The notes under the pieces are model-generated. The model did not search any database. It had not been told where the DNA came from and worked only from the letters and a program-made list of their open reading frames with translations. Made by a program: the position numbers and the translations under genes. Shown piece after piece: positions 33,531 through 45,100 of a DNA stretch of 64,000 bases. How positions within the stretch are numbered: the first letter of the stretch is position 1; every line of letters starts with the position of its first letter. Source of the stretch: Isoetes taiwanensis (taxonomy: Eukaryota; Streptophyta; Lycopodiopsida; Isoetales; Isoetaceae); the NCBI GenBank assembly GCA_021234155.1, contig JAJEKV010000011.1:8045132-8109131 (forward strand). The letters run 5' to 3'.

Positions 33531-34160
33531 TGGGGCCGAGCACTTGCAGCTGGGGCGCCCAGGGTATCACTAATCCTTGGCCTTCAATCTTCTGCTTCAA
33601 ATCATTAAGGCAGAAATTTAGATCCCGTCTGCCACAAAATGTGGTTTGAAAATCCATAAAAATGGCTGATTGCTAGCTTGCAATCCCTGTGTTAGTTCTT
33701 CAACTTGAATTGCAGATATTGTGCTCACGCTTCCAAAAGATACATAGATCACTGAAGAAGGCACTTATTTTTGCAGCCATTCAAGGCAAGATGAATCTTC
33801 TTTCAAACTATTCGCACTAAAATTCAAAACTGTGGCAGAATCTCCACCCAAAAAAGCAATTGGCAGTAATGGACCTTTTGGCAGAATATCGAATAATGTT
33901 TGGAATGCATCCTACTCTAATCCTTGAAAGCTGTTTGCGGATCTACAAATAGCTTCGTTCAGCTTTTTCCTAGAATTTGCCCTCTTTTTTCAAGTTGGGT
34001 TTGCAGAGATAATAGAGAGGGCACGCTCTGGAATATCGAAGCAGTGCAGAGGTAGCACACCACGGAAGGCCTCCCCAGAAATTGTCGGATGACGGGCGAT
34101 GCCGAAAGATTGCCCAAGGGCATATAGAAGATCACCAGACGTGTCAGCGTCTAAAATCCG
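33531..34160 (-). pseudogene. UDP-glycosyltransferase (family 1) fragment
   Basis: Plant UGTs transfer a sugar from UDP-sugar to small acceptors. On the - strand the middle and start of the C-terminal domain are visible: ALSIISANP, ANSFQGLE, FDILPKGPLLPIAFLGGDSA, SSCLEWLQK, then SSVIYVSFGSVSTISAIQVE and ELTQGLQASNQPFLWIFKPH. The PSPG box begins as GLVIPWAPQLQVL but is cut at about 33531, so the catalytic HCGWNS part and the rest of the box are missing. Stops and shifts occur (near 33605, 33750, 33905). No N-terminal acceptor domain is found. A non-functional fragment, with family assignment from motif order. Confidence 0.75.
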
Positions 34161-35780
34161 TTTTTTTTCTCCTCTTCGATTTTTTCCCCCGGACAGACAC
34201 GATAACGTGGCGGCAAGATAGTAATAGAATAAAGAGAATATTCTCAATGAATCTTGCCCATAACAATTATATAGTTTAGATATTAGTACATTTGTGTTCT
34301 GGAGATAATTTATTACGAGATAGAATGCATTTCACTTCAAAACACTTGATTGTCAACCTATTGTTCACATAAGAACCTAGATTAGACTATGCTAATTTTA
34401 ATGTCATATAAGAACCTCGATTAGACTATGCTATGTTAGAATAAGCAAAAGTCCATGGATCGGCTGCCAAATCCGAGCAACAAGTAGCGCCAAATGTAGC
34501 TAAAAGAAAAAAAGAAAAACAAAGAATTTCTTAGTTAGTAGAAATGAATGCCAATATAAGGTAACAGAAATGTATCCAGCAGCACGTATCCACTTTATCA
34601 AGCAAATAAAGCACGCACTAAAACTGCTGGATTAACTCCTTTCCATTTATCAGCTAAACGATTTACTAGAGCTCTCTAATATCAATGTAAAAGGCGGTAA
34701 AGTCTTCACTGCCTTGCACTATGCTTCCCTGGAAGAAAAAGATAATGATAAACAGTGCAGCATTAAGGAGTTCAATTGACAAGGAGGACGTGAATCTTCT
34801 TCAAGAGGGTTCTGATGCTTTCTAAGAGAAACATAAGGAAACTAAGTCAGTGGTATCTTCGCTTATAAACATAAGGAACTGCTGTTACCTTGCTTTTGGA
34901 AATAGACCAGCTCGATGCCGGCCAATGGGGCAGCTGCAATGAGGAACCAATTTGCATACCCGTAGCTCTAAAATGCCCCATTGTTGCAAACTTTTAAATC
35001 TATCCCTTGCTAATGTGTTGCTTGCTAATGTGGACCAGAGAGTTCGTTGCCTTGCCAAACTGGTCGATGCTCTGCTCTGCTTATTTTGATAGCTGGTTCA
35101 AGCTCGATCCCCGCAAAGGAGATAAGAAAGGGCATAAGAAAGCCGAGAAAAGAAGAACGACGGGTAAGGTTTAGCAACAGAGAGTCGCCTTCCAATCGTA
35201 GTAGGTTTAGAATGGAAAAAAACATGGAAGAAAGCTTACCCGATGGCGATTTAGCAAAGGTTTGGCCATCCTTGCACTAAAAACAGAGAGTTATGAAGTC
35301 TCAAGAAAGGATTTGGCAGCCCCATTTTGGTCCAAAATCCTGCTTTTCACACTCTTAAAGCCTACGGGTTAAAAGCAATCAAAAGGGGCAAAAAAAAAAA
35401 AAAAGATTTGGCCATCGCCGGTCAGTAAAATGGTGCTACCTTCGTTGTTCATAAAAATATTTACCATCTTTCCATTGTCTTTGCCCCTGGGTGGTTTTTT
35501 TACCATGGTAAATAATAAGAACGCTTTTATAATGGCCGGGGAATGGCCTTACATCACGAAAGTGTGATTGGCGATCGCAGGCCCGTTAAGGATCAGGAAG
35601 CAAATGGCCCACGATCCTCCCACCACACTACGTAAAGAGCCTCCCATACTTAGGATGAAATAAATGTACAATGAATGGTAATATCGCAATGCTGGGACGT
35701 CATGTGCAAAATAAGAGGCCATGTGCCAAAATCTTTGAACAATTAAATGTCAATTAAAGCAATGGGCGTTTCTTTTTTTG
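34161..35780. other. Intergenic sequence
   Basis: No recognised gene. A 66-codon frame on the - strand (35025-35225) with a candidate donor gtaagct near 35240 has protein-like composition but matches nothing I know. Confidence 0.45.
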
Positions 35781-35789
35781 GGGGTAGCC

Positions 35790-35797
35790 TATAAAAG
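35790..35797 (+). promoter_or_regulatory. TATA box of the dirigent gene
   Basis: tataaaag, 41 bp upstream of the ATG at 35838. The spacing allows a short leader of about 15-20 nt. Confidence 0.6.
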
Positions 35798-35837
35798 GAA
35801 CTAGCAATCTTACTTTACCACATCCAAGCTATAAGCT

Positions 35838-36367
35838 ATGGCAAAGCGGGTGTTCCTAATACTCTCAATCTTGTTTCGGCATTGGTCGTGGGGTGAGTGC
35901 ACTTCTCACCACAAAGAGGCGCCCATGCCATGTCGCCTTCTATTGGAGTGGAAATCTCCACAACAATTCCCACCCTGAACGAGCTCGAGATGAGGTTGTT
36001 GCTGCACCCAACAATAAGGTTAAAACCCTTGCCTTTGGTTATGTCATTGTCTTCAATAACACCATGACCCTTGGCTCGACCTTGAATCCCTCGCCCCCGG
36101 CCGGGTCCAAGGTATGTATGTTTATGACCGCTTTGACCCCTCCGTTGGCCGATATCTTGCTTGTGTTTTTCGTTTTAGAGCTCCTCCTCCCTCAATGGCA
36201 CCCTTAATATCATGGGCGCCAATATTGCACTCGCCAAAAGTCGTGATGTTTCTATAGTTGGTGGCACTGGGGATTTTGAGCTTGCTAGAGGTATTGCTAC
36301 CATCACCACCATGTTTGTCCGAGGTTACGACTTTCAAATCCATCTCAAATGTAAGCTAGTGTATTGA
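35838..36367 (+). CDS. Dirigent-family protein, frame-interrupted
   Basis: Dirigent proteins are secreted and guide stereoselective coupling of phenoxy radicals in lignan and lignin-type metabolism. The N-terminus [13 protein letters not shown] is a hydrophobic signal-like segment. Family blocks follow in order: [60 protein letters not shown], then [40 protein letters not shown] and the final GYDFQIHLK. The stop TGA is at 36365-36367. Total length fits the family (~180 residues) and no intron is needed. Three one-base frame breaks lie near 35905, 36112 and 36185. All conserved blocks are otherwise intact and a promoter is present, so it may be a working gene with consensus errors or a recent pseudogene. 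Confidence 0.75.
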
Positions 36368-36626
36368 TTGCTTTGTTGCATCTTGCCTTGTCTTTCTAAT
36401 TGAACATAGAAATGCACCCATATCTTCGTCTGGTGACTCGATGTGATTATGAGAAATAATATATCTTTCAACAAATCAATGTAGGAGTTTTTATGAATTG
36501 TATTTAATGGTGAACAATAAATATCATTATACAAAAGACTGTGGTTTTGGTTCAAGAAGAGAGAAAAGCACGTCAAGCTAAGCCAAGGTATTTGTTCATA
36601 TTAAAAGACGCAACTAGTCAAAGTAA

Positions 36627-36869
36627 AACTCATCATTTGGTATTTGGTATGTATGGAACAAATTTTGATATTCTTTTTGGATTGCCCCCGCCATTAAAGG
36701 GCAATGTGTTACGGAGACGATGGATTTGGGCATCTTGAGGCATATTTTAGCTACCACTAGCTAAAGTTGCAAAACTCATCATTTGTTATGTTTTTGGATT
36801 GCCCCACGTTAAGGAGCAATTCATTATTAAGAAGATGGTAGGTTTGGGCATCTTAAGGCATATTTTATG
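36627..36869 (+). repeat. Diverged ~120-bp tandem duplication
   Basis: Blocks beginning actcatcatttg and ending tttgggcatcttgaggcatatttt occur at 36627-36750 and 36773-36869, with shared ttttggattgcccc inside. Confidence 0.7.
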
Positions 36870-37340
36870 CATATCTAATGATCCGAGGACCATAATTACT
36901 GGTTGTATTTCTGACAGTGAAAAATATTTTTGTGATTTCCATATAAATATAGGCCAGAGGTTTTTAGTTTATTCAATCCAAAAAAATCCCTTGGCTCATT
37001 TGGAAACTCATATTGCCCTAAATAAACTTTTTTCAAAGTTTTAAGCCTTACATGTACTTTGTTGAGCATTAAAATGGATGTATTCAAGAAACGCTTCGAC
37101 ATTCTGCAGCTGGCGATGCTGCCAATAGATTAACAAACGAAATCGATTTTGTAGAACTAGCATCTGTCCTACCTCGAGTTTTTATTGTTGATCACAAGAA
37201 TAAGTTTTACTTATAAATTAGAAAATGGTAAGAAAAAAGTTTCTTTTCACTTGTGCTAGTTCATCCATGTGGGCATCTCTGTTTTGTTATTCAAATAATG
37301 AGCTTTCCTGCGAGAAAAAAAAATTTGGAAAATTTTTTTG

Positions 37341-37469
37341 CTTGGAAAAAAAATTGACAATATTTTGTTTTGGGTATGTTATGGGAGCTGATGTTGTTCC
37401 TTTGGTTTTGGGGGGGGAAGGCAACATCCATAACCCGCTTAAAACAAAATATAATTATTTTTTTCCAAG
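37341..37469. repeat. Inverted repeat with ~50-bp arms
   Basis: Left arm from cttggaaaaaa (37341) to atgttg (37396) pairs with the right arm from caacatcc (37422) to ttttccaag (37469) at high identity. The loop is about 25 bp. It may be a small foldback element. Confidence 0.65.
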
Positions 37470-37599
37470 AAAGACAATATAGCTTGAGGGTGGCTACGAC
37501 CTTCAAATTAATATCCAACACCAGAAAAAAGGAGGGAGCTTATGAAATCGGTCGTGGCACATAAGCGCATAGGAAGCATATGGCAAATGAGCCATAAAA

Positions 37600-37735
37600 C
37601 ACACACAAAAAAAAGAGACCTAGTCCTACATGGGAGAATGGAAGTAAAGCTTTACAGAGAGCGAGGATTTTTTTCAATTTAGCAACCGCACAAATGGTTC
37701 AGGCTAAAGATTCAAATTTTTAGATTTTGCATGAG
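37600..37735 (-). pseudogene. LRR receptor-like fragment, downstream side of the insertion
   Basis: On the - strand the sequence directly after the element continues a leucine-rich repeat: LMQNLKI, stop, IFSLNHLCG. This fits the plant LRR consensus LxxLxxLxLxxNxLxG and completes the repeat cut at 45101 (ending SEMGL). One in-frame TGA and later stops show it was already broken or is error-affected. Nothing recognisable continues beyond about 37650. Confidence 0.7.
37732..37735. other. 4-bp target duplication TGAG (left)
   Basis: Matches 45101-45104 on the other side of the element. Confidence 0.8.
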
Positions 37736-37768
37736 GGGTGTGTTTTTTATTAAGGTACTCAACTTTTT
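37736..37768 (+). repeat. Left terminal inverted repeat
   Basis: GGGTGTG, T-tract, attaaggtact, caacttttt; pairs with 45068-45100. Confidence 0.75.
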
Positions 37769-38501
37769 ATGTGGGCGACGCTTGTGCTGGTCGGGTGCTG
37801 GACCCGTCAAGTGAAATTTTTTTCGCTCGTCATAGCACTTCACCCGCCATTTCCTCGGGCGCCAAATTTCGTTGGTCGATCCGAAGCCGTGAAATTGCCA
37901 CTTCAGCAATCCGCGGCGGGTTGTTGATCCGTCTTTGCTGGTCGCGAGGTGATGACGCCATGTTCGGCAAGCAATTTGAAAGTAAATTTGGCGGTTTTGA
38001 AGTTCTTCGTAGTATAACTACCATGAATTTCTTTCTTCGCTAGATTTCTCCAATTAAATACATGGCGGAATGGGAGAAGCTTTTCGCATCCGTGCAAGAA
38101 TCAAGTTAATTTTGATGTTGCAAAACCGCTATCTAGCCTCCAAGTTTTCAGTCGGTGAAAATTTTTTTTTGGCAGTTGTTCCCGAATTGTCGATGCAATT
38201 TGTCGACAATCCGCAAGTCTTGCATTCAAGAACGGATGCAAGCTTAATTTGTGCTAGATATTTACCATGGTAATTGAGGATCATGATGCATTTCATTTTC
38301 ATGTATCTTTGAAATGCATATTAATCTATAAGTTTGCTTTTGAACTGAAAAGATTTGGACAAGATCGATTACATATGGCTACATCAATTCCTATAGATTC
38401 GAGGGTAATTTTGAACTTACATATTTGTTGTTGATTTCTTTCCTTATTTGTTGATGTTTGCTTTAATTCTAGAAAATGTTTTCTTGTCACAATCGAACCT
38501 T

Positions 38502-41500
38502 ATGGAGACAATGAAGAGTCCGGCATTTCATGAAGATTTGCAACCTTCTTACCATGAAGGTGATTTCAAGAGTCCGAAGGAATTCAACAGGGAACTCAAG
38601 ATGTCCAAAGTGAAGAAGGTGTGCAACCTTCTTTTATGTCGATTTCAAGGAATTGGATTCCTTGAATTTACTTTGAACTTTTCTTTTGCTAATCTTTGTT
38701 GTCTTTCTTGTTATGAAGGGTGTCACCAAGATAATACACAAGGAACCCAATGTCATGATCAACCTCATTTTCAAGGTAAGCAAGGTTTGCATGATTTGAA
38801 GGTTTCTTTGACTTTTTCATTTCGATTCTTTTTTCTAGCGATTGTCATGCTTTTAGAAGGTATAGAGCTGAGTTAAGGAGAAAAGAGAGAGAGCTTAAGA
38901 GGGAAAGGGAAATTGCGTGCAGATGAAGAAGCATTGCTCCAAGGTGATCTAAGCACATGGAAGAAGAGAATGCTATCAAAAAAAAGGTTGCGATGAAGGT
39001 GAAAAAAGGTTCTTGGTAATGCAAGTTGTAGGGATAGGAAAGAGATAATTAAGTCTCGCTGCAAAGTGGCTACCGAACTTGTTGTTCCTAACTCAAGGAT
39101 GAATCAGAATGAAGAAAATTGTGGAGAATTTAAAGAACTCTTTTGCGGATCATAAGAATGAGAAGAAAAACAGATATTAAGAGGGCAAGAAATGCCGCCA
39201 TGGTTTATCTTGTCAATACCAATATTAACAAATCAGCTTTCTCGTAACTCTATGCCCGAATGTAAAGATTGTCACAAGCTACGTAAGAAGAAGAGTAGAT
39301 GCTGAACTTGGTGAGGGTCCATGGTCCATGTTCAAAAAATAAGATTAGATGTGACAAACTCTCTTATGACGTAGAGAAAACTAGTGGTGGATTTTTAAAG
39401 ACACAATACAAGAGTTTCCCATATAAGAAACATGTCATCAAGATAAAAGCAACTTCGGAAAGAAGATATTGCATGCACTACACTTTCTTGAAGAGACACA
39501 GGTAATTTTAAAGCAATTTGTTTTCAAATTGTTAAGGTTTAAGATTTTCAACTTAAGGTTGTTGATATGTTGTTCTTTGCTTTCTCAAAGCAAGTTTTCT
39601 TCCAACGATTTGAAAGGCAATATCCATACTTTCAAATATCATTTACAGCATTCCATGCTCTAAAGCCTCCATATGTCAGGAAGGTAAAAGATAGAGAGAC
39701 TTGCTGCCGGATCTACCATTTGAGAGTTGACTTTGTGAGACAGGCCATAAACAAAGTAAGATTAGATCAGGACCTCCATGGGCCAAATTGCACATGCAAT
39801 TGTGATGTATGTGGTATAGGACCAACTCGCAATGCATCTAAAGCTACATATGCTTCAACCTCTCGAGCTTTGGAGATCTTTGGTATGTCCTAAGGATGAA
39901 TCGGGAAGAGTGGCATCAACATAATTGTCTCACGCTTAAATGCAAGGCTTGTGGAAAAACAAAGTGCCAACTTGTCCAAAAGAAAGAGATTACAAGTTGA
40001 ACCATCAAGTAGATTGGAAGACATTTGATAAGGTAATTCAAATTGTTATTCTTAAATGAGATATTCTTTTCAGCTCAAATTCTTCTTTTGAACATAACAG
40101 GTTTATGAGGAGGACAAGGTAACATTCTGCTTTCTAATGATGAAATAATGTTAATAGAGTTTGGTATTGCCAATTGCCATTCTTATAGCAATAGTTAAAA
40201 TGGGACAGAGCATAGATGAAGAGCATCTTAAGAAGGTTGCTGAGAAGGAAAAACTTGTTAAGAAGAAAGGAGCTGCTGAGAAGACCAAGCAGGAAGAACA
40301 AGATCGGGTCGAAGAAAGGTGGTCTTTGGCAAGACTATGCACGAGAATTCGTGACGGAAGAAAGGTGGTCCGGTAAGATGTTGGATCGGAATTCAGGTCG
40401 GAAAAGAAGATCAGAAGGCTAAGAAGAAGGTATTACAAGTAACTTGAAATGTTAAATCCAAAAAGGTGGTACCGATATATGTTTTTGCTTCTTTGTAGGA
40501 AGCTCCCAAACACATCAACAAGCTTGTTTACAAGACGACACCAAGAGCGAGTTGTTCCAATTTCTTTGATACCTTCCTCATTCCATTCATCCCTCATAAT
40601 TATGAAGCCGGATGGCAAGCAAAAGCAGTTTAGGGAGTGTTTGGCGGCTTTTTCCAAAGGACACTATAGTTTCGATTGATTGACTTTTGCAGAACTACAC
40701 CTTCAAAATCCAACAAGAAATACAAAGCTTGCATTGGAGGAATGACCAATGCACCATTTTGGTGCACATCACATATAGGCATGCTCCACCTTCTACAGAA
40801 CAGAATAGAAAGATCATTAAGGAAACACATTTTTACATAAGTGATGATAGAGAACATGATGTACTCTTCGTTCAACATTGTTTGCAAAAACATGTAGTTT
40901 TCCTTGTCGACAAGGGTGTCCATTACAAGAATCATGTCATGTGGTCCGATGGATGTTCCCATCAATTTAAAGGAGCAAGGATGTTCTACTTCCTAGGCGT
41001 GTTCTTTCAAAAGCTTTGGAAAACCAATACACTGGAATTTCTTTGCATCATATCATGGCAAAGGTAATTACTTTTATTTTAGTCTATTGGTTCTTTTTTA
41101 ATTGGCATTTCTTTAAAATTCTGTAATCAATCCTTGCAGGTGAGCATGATGGTGCTGGTGCTGTAATAAAAAGAGCCCTCACACATGAGATGTTGAAGAG
41201 GAATTCAGTACCACTAAGGAATGCACATGATGCAGTTGTGTTTTGCAGAGCACATTTTAAGTCAGATTGTGACAATGAAGGAGATCATCCTTGCAGTGTA
41301 CACACTGAGAGTTCGTGTTTTACATGTTGTTTGCATTGCATGTTATTTTACATGATTCCTTTTTTGATATTTTTTGGGAGATAGCTATCAATGAGGTTGA
41401 TAGAAGTGACAGTCATGATTGTAAGACATTAACAGGTTCCAGAAAGTTGCATTGTATCAGACCTGTGCATTCCAATGACCCTACTCAGGTTGCTCATATG

Positions 41501-42091
41501 GATTTCAGTTGCTTCTGTAATTACTGTTGGGCAGGAAAGTTTGGGAAGTGCATAAACAAAAGCAGAATAGGATCTTGGGTTTATTCTGAACTAATTCCAG
41601 GTGCTGAAGACGAGCTGGAAACATTACAGGGTCCTATCTATGAAGGGGATCATGAATGGGTTTCTGATGTAGTTGATGTTGGGGATAATTTTGCGGTACC
41701 ATCCGAGGCCAACAACAAGGAACGGTAGACTTCTACATCATCAAATGCACTAAGCCTAAAACACATTGTAGAGAGGGCCTTTAAAGATGCATGGGGTGCT
41801 AAATTTGCTAGAAGAGAAGTGGTCCCTCGAGGGTAAGTATTATAAGTTTTAGGAGGTAGTGAATTTGAATTGCTTGAAGATGCACCGAGTGCAATGCATA
41901 CTGACCACTTGGTCATGTCGTGTTGCTTTGATATGGTGCCTGTAAGTGAAAACATATACAAACTTCCAAAGGATGTTCATGATCATCTTTTAGATCGAGT
42001 TTTGGAGCACAAGAGTAGTCTTTATGCAGATAGCTTAGTAGATGAGGATGAGCCTGCACCGAGCTCTTCAATGAGAAATGGAACCAAATGA
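38502..42091 (+). CDS. Transposase-like protein of the two-gene element, multi-exon
   Basis: Exons with GT-AG borders include ~38502-38618 (KSPKEFNRELKMSKVKK), 38719-38775, ~39591-40032, 40101-40118 (VYEEDK), a Lys/Glu-rich part (40201-40380), 40499-41063, 41140-~41300 and ~41385-42091. Conserved blocks in order: FFQRFERQYPYFQISFTAFH; a Cys-rich finger CTCNCDVCG; W-H-x-H with KCKACGKTKC; NYTFKIQQEIQSLHW; HFYISDDREHD-type block with DVLFVQHCLQKH; HVMWSDGCSHQFKGARMFYF; FFASYHGK joined by the intron at 41064-41139 to GEHDGAGAVIKRAL; FCNYCWAGKFGKC; and VDVGDNFAV. The acidic residues in SDD, WSDG and EHDGAG are candidate catalytic positions, which is inference. One-base breaks occur near 39890, 40620, 40690, 41000, 41720 and 41835. 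The stop is at 42089-42091. Confidence 0.65.
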
Positions 42092-43105
42092 ATTCTTTAC
42101 TAGCATACAAGCATTGCTAGTGCTAACCAAACTGTATTCAATTGTAACATTCATATTCAAGTAATAAAGAAAAGTTTCATTTTTTTTTGCTATTGCAGTA
42201 ATCTAGTTTGAATAGTAAGAACTAGTTGCGTGTTTATTTTGAAATGTAAGATTTGGTTGCAGATCCTGGTAATCCCTCAATTGAGTTGGTGCAGGACCTC
42301 CAGGTTGCACATGGCAACCAATCTATACCTTGATCTTGCAAGAATGAAGCTCTGTTACACAGTTTGCACTGGTTTCCCAATTCCAGAAAAAGACTGTGTA
42401 CTTCAAATGCCAAATGCTAGCAGGTCTTAATGTATTTCGTGTTGAATCCAGCTGGTTTATATGCTTGAGAGATGTACTTAAGTAGATATAAAACTTTCTC
42501 TCAAGTCAGATGCACTTAGCTATTTCAAAAGATCGTCATTGACCAGGTCAAAAATTGGTCAATGACCCGGGCAGTGAGCTAAGATTTGCAACAGAGTGTT
42601 CAAATTTTCTTTAGTGGTATAATCACTTGGAATGGTCTCTGATGATCTTTAAGATTGTGTGCAAGCCATAAACTATGGGAAAAGGGCAAATAGAATTTGA
42701 GTCTGTATGCATGTTTGAATTGTATTGCGTAATATACGTGGTATTGCGTAATATCAATTGAATTGTTTGAATATCATTTGAATTGTTTTAATTCTTCTGT
42801 GGTATTGCAGAATATCGTTTGAATTGTAAGAATTGGTTACAGGTACAAAACACTTTGCATAAACAAGAGAACTGAACCAATGAAGAAAAAAAATATACAA
42901 AAATTTTAAAGAAGCACAAAGTTCATATATTCAAGTGGTTACAGACATGGTCACATTCAAAAAATTGCAGACCTGTCACATATTCAACATGCAGTTTACA
43001 TATTCAATAACTTAGAGAGACCTGCATATATTCACAAAATTGCAGATCATACTCAAAATTTACCTGACAGAGCAGTTAACATTGAGATTGTTTCAAAACC
43101 AAACT
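42092..43105. other. Spacer between the two convergent genes
   Basis: AT-rich. It would hold the two 3' ends; aataaag at 42163 and a few short repeats (gaattgtttgaatat near 42757) are present. No gene is seen. Confidence 0.6.
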
Positions 43106-44772
43106 TCAACTTGAACCTGCAAAGCTAGCAATCTGCTTATCCAGCTTCCTTATAAACTTCTCTGCAAGAGTGAGGTCTTCCTCATCAGATTGGATATCTG
43201 TGAATGGTGACTTTGAAGGAGTAGGCTCTTCATGTGTTGGAGCTGTAACTGGAGAAGCAGGTGTAACAGGAGAAGCATGTGTAACAGGAGAAGCAAGTGG
43301 AGAACCTGGTGTAACAGGAGTTGTTGGGATCTCACGTTCAGGACTAGTTACAGTCTTAGGACTTGACTGACTTCCTGATCTTGCTTTCTTGTTGCTGCTC
43401 CTAAGAATCTTCTTCTTGCCTTTCCTCTTAGCAACAAAATCTTTGGAAATAGGTTTGTCATACTCGTGCAAAATGAGTTAGAATCCTCACCCATGTCTTT
43501 ACCTTTTTTCTTTCACCTTTGTGACCTTTGTCACCTTCACATCTTCATCAGAAGACTCTTCATACTCCTCGGTTACTTCATCTTCATCTGCTTTAAAGTA
43601 ACCAAGTTCTTGCTCAAGCTTGTCAGGCACTTCTACCCCACAACCTGCCACTGTACAATGCATAGTATCCAAGACAGAACCAAAGCAGCAAACATGAAAT
43701 TTATGATCACATGATAACTTGATAAGAAAAACAGTAATCGAGCTAAAACTCAAACCACAACCTTCACATCTTTTCAACCAAATTGATCTCGAGGCAGATC
43801 ATAAACACCCATGTGAACTTTGAGTTCCTTCTTACCTTTGGCTGAAATCTGCATAGCAGATATGTGTTTGGACTTTGCATTCCAAAACTCCATCCTATGG
43901 CCATATGCTTCAATATTCACTTCCAAGGATTTGATTTCTTCCTTCAACTTTTCTCGCATCGAAACATTAGCACTCCCAATAGTTTCGAAAGTAAAGCCAT
44001 TAAACTTGCTTCATCTTTCTTCAAGTATGCAACCAAAGCTTGGTTGTTAGGCAAATCGACCTTTGTAAAGTTTGATAGATTCTCTCTTCTCTGAAATTTG
44101 CTTGTACAATAAAAGTGCAAGTAGCTTTGACACTTTGTAATCGCACCTACCTTCTTCAACAAAGCTGCCTTTTTTCCTTTAATTTCTTCTTGACTTTCTT
44201 TTGCATTTTCGACAAAGCTTCTAATGTGATTGATAATCACATTGAGGTTAGCTTCAAAACAATTTACTTCATGATCTTTACTCTTATGAACTACAGAAAA
44301 TCTGTGGGAGTCTGCTGCTAAAGATGCCCAATTTACCTTGTAATTTTCGGGGTCAGCCAAAGCCTTAGGGGTGTTCTGCCATACAAATGCTCTTGCAAAA
44401 CGAGTCCTCACTTCATTGTTGGTAGGGCCATTTCGGTATACTTTTGAAGGAGTTCATTGAACTTCGTCAATTCAGGCTTGATTTCCTTGATGTTGATCTT
44501 CGGGACCTCAAAGGAACTTCAAAACCCGATAAAAATTCAGCATTTGATACTTCTTTTGCCTTGATTTGGCTTGGCTTTCTTCGGACGACTCCACTTTCGA
44601 AACTTCGGCAAATTCATATTGTGTTCTTGCCGGGTTTCAAATTGAAATATAATAAAACAGTAAAAACCACTTACATTTGAGTACTTTGCGTTATAAATTT
44701 GCTGAAGCACAAACATTTTCTAAAAAAAGATAGCAAAAAATGCGATACCTCAAGCGCCTGGGGTGAACTCAT
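43106..44772 (-). CDS. Partner protein of the two-gene element with RING-like finger
   Basis: On the - strand exon 1 (44772-44749) reads MSSPQALE with donor gtatcg. Exon 2 (44719-44675) reads KMFVLQQIYNAKYSN between tttttttag and gtaagt. Then come EVSKVESSEESQAKSRQKKY and KEIKPELTKFNELLQKYTEM, followed after a shift by VRTRFARAFVWQNTPKALAD and LRSFVENAKESQEE-type coiled-coil sequence with VGAITKCQSYLHFYC. Later: KSKHISAMQISAKGKKELKV, GVYDLPRDQFG, a finger CEGCGLSFSS...LSCDHKFHVCCF...CTVAGC, an acidic stretch, and a Pro/Thr tail with SPVTPA repeats ending SFAGSS at 43106. The finger spacing resembles a RING-H2 variant. It may bind DNA or assist the transposase; function is unknown. Breaks near 44500, 44425, 43960, 43777 and 43480. 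Confidence 0.6.
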
Positions 44773-44866
44773 GGTATAGTTGCAAAAGAGCTGCCGGAAT
44801 TGCAAAGGAAGAAAAACAGAGTACAAATACAAAAAGCTTGGGAGATAAGTTTGTTCAAGAGCTCGA

Positions 44867-45035
44867 ATGATGATGACCGTCGGAATTCTATGATGCTGCG
44901 CGCGAAAATTCTATGATGATGACCGTCGGAATTGAAGCCGTCAGAACCCATCATGAGCCCGTCCGAGCCCGTCAGAGCCCATCATGAGCCCGTCACGAGC
45001 CCTTCATGAGCCCGTCCCAGCCCGTCCGTGCTCGT
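44867..45035. repeat. Subterminal repeats of the two-gene element
   Basis: A 21-bp unit (atgatgatgaccgtcggaatt) occurs at 44867 and 44913, 46 bp apart. Then a run of gagcccgtc/gagcccatcat units fills 44945-45035. Subterminal arrays are common transposase binding sites. Confidence 0.65.
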
Positions 45036-45067
45036 TAATTTAGGTGCTGGTAAGGTGCTATAACTTC

Positions 45068-45100
45068 AAAAAGTTGGGTAGGTTAAGCAAAAAAGCACCC
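45068..45100 (-). repeat. Right terminal inverted repeat
   Basis: On the - strand GGGTGC, T-tract, gcttaacctacc, caacttttt; pairs with 37736-37768 at 27 of 33 positions. Confidence 0.75.

Larger units (their letters stand above)
37736..45100. mobile_element. Two-gene DNA element with TIRs and 4-bp TSD
   Basis: The 7365-bp unit starts GGGTG and ends CACCC. The terminal inverted repeats (37736-37768 and 45068-45100) align over 33 bp with 27 identities: GGGTG, TTTTTT, TTAA, TAC and CAACTTTTT are shared in order. TGAG flanks both sides. Inside are two intron-containing genes in convergent orientation: a transposase-like gene (+, 38502-42091) and a gene for a protein with a RING-like finger (-, 44772-43106). 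Subterminal repeats of gagcccgtc type lie at 44945-45035 and cccgtc phrases at the left end. I recall both proteins as uncharacterised families repeated in fern genomes. Tips and duplication length do not fit CACTA, hAT, Mutator or Harbinger, so the superfamily is left open. Confidence 0.8.

Noticed and set aside
35025-35225. 66-codon frame with a possible splice donor as a host exon
   Set aside because: No family could be recognised and no partner exon was found.
43160-43370. Both-strand open frames over the SPVTPA-repeat tail as separate genes
   Set aside because: They are shadows of the repeat-containing C-terminus of the RING-like protein on the - strand.
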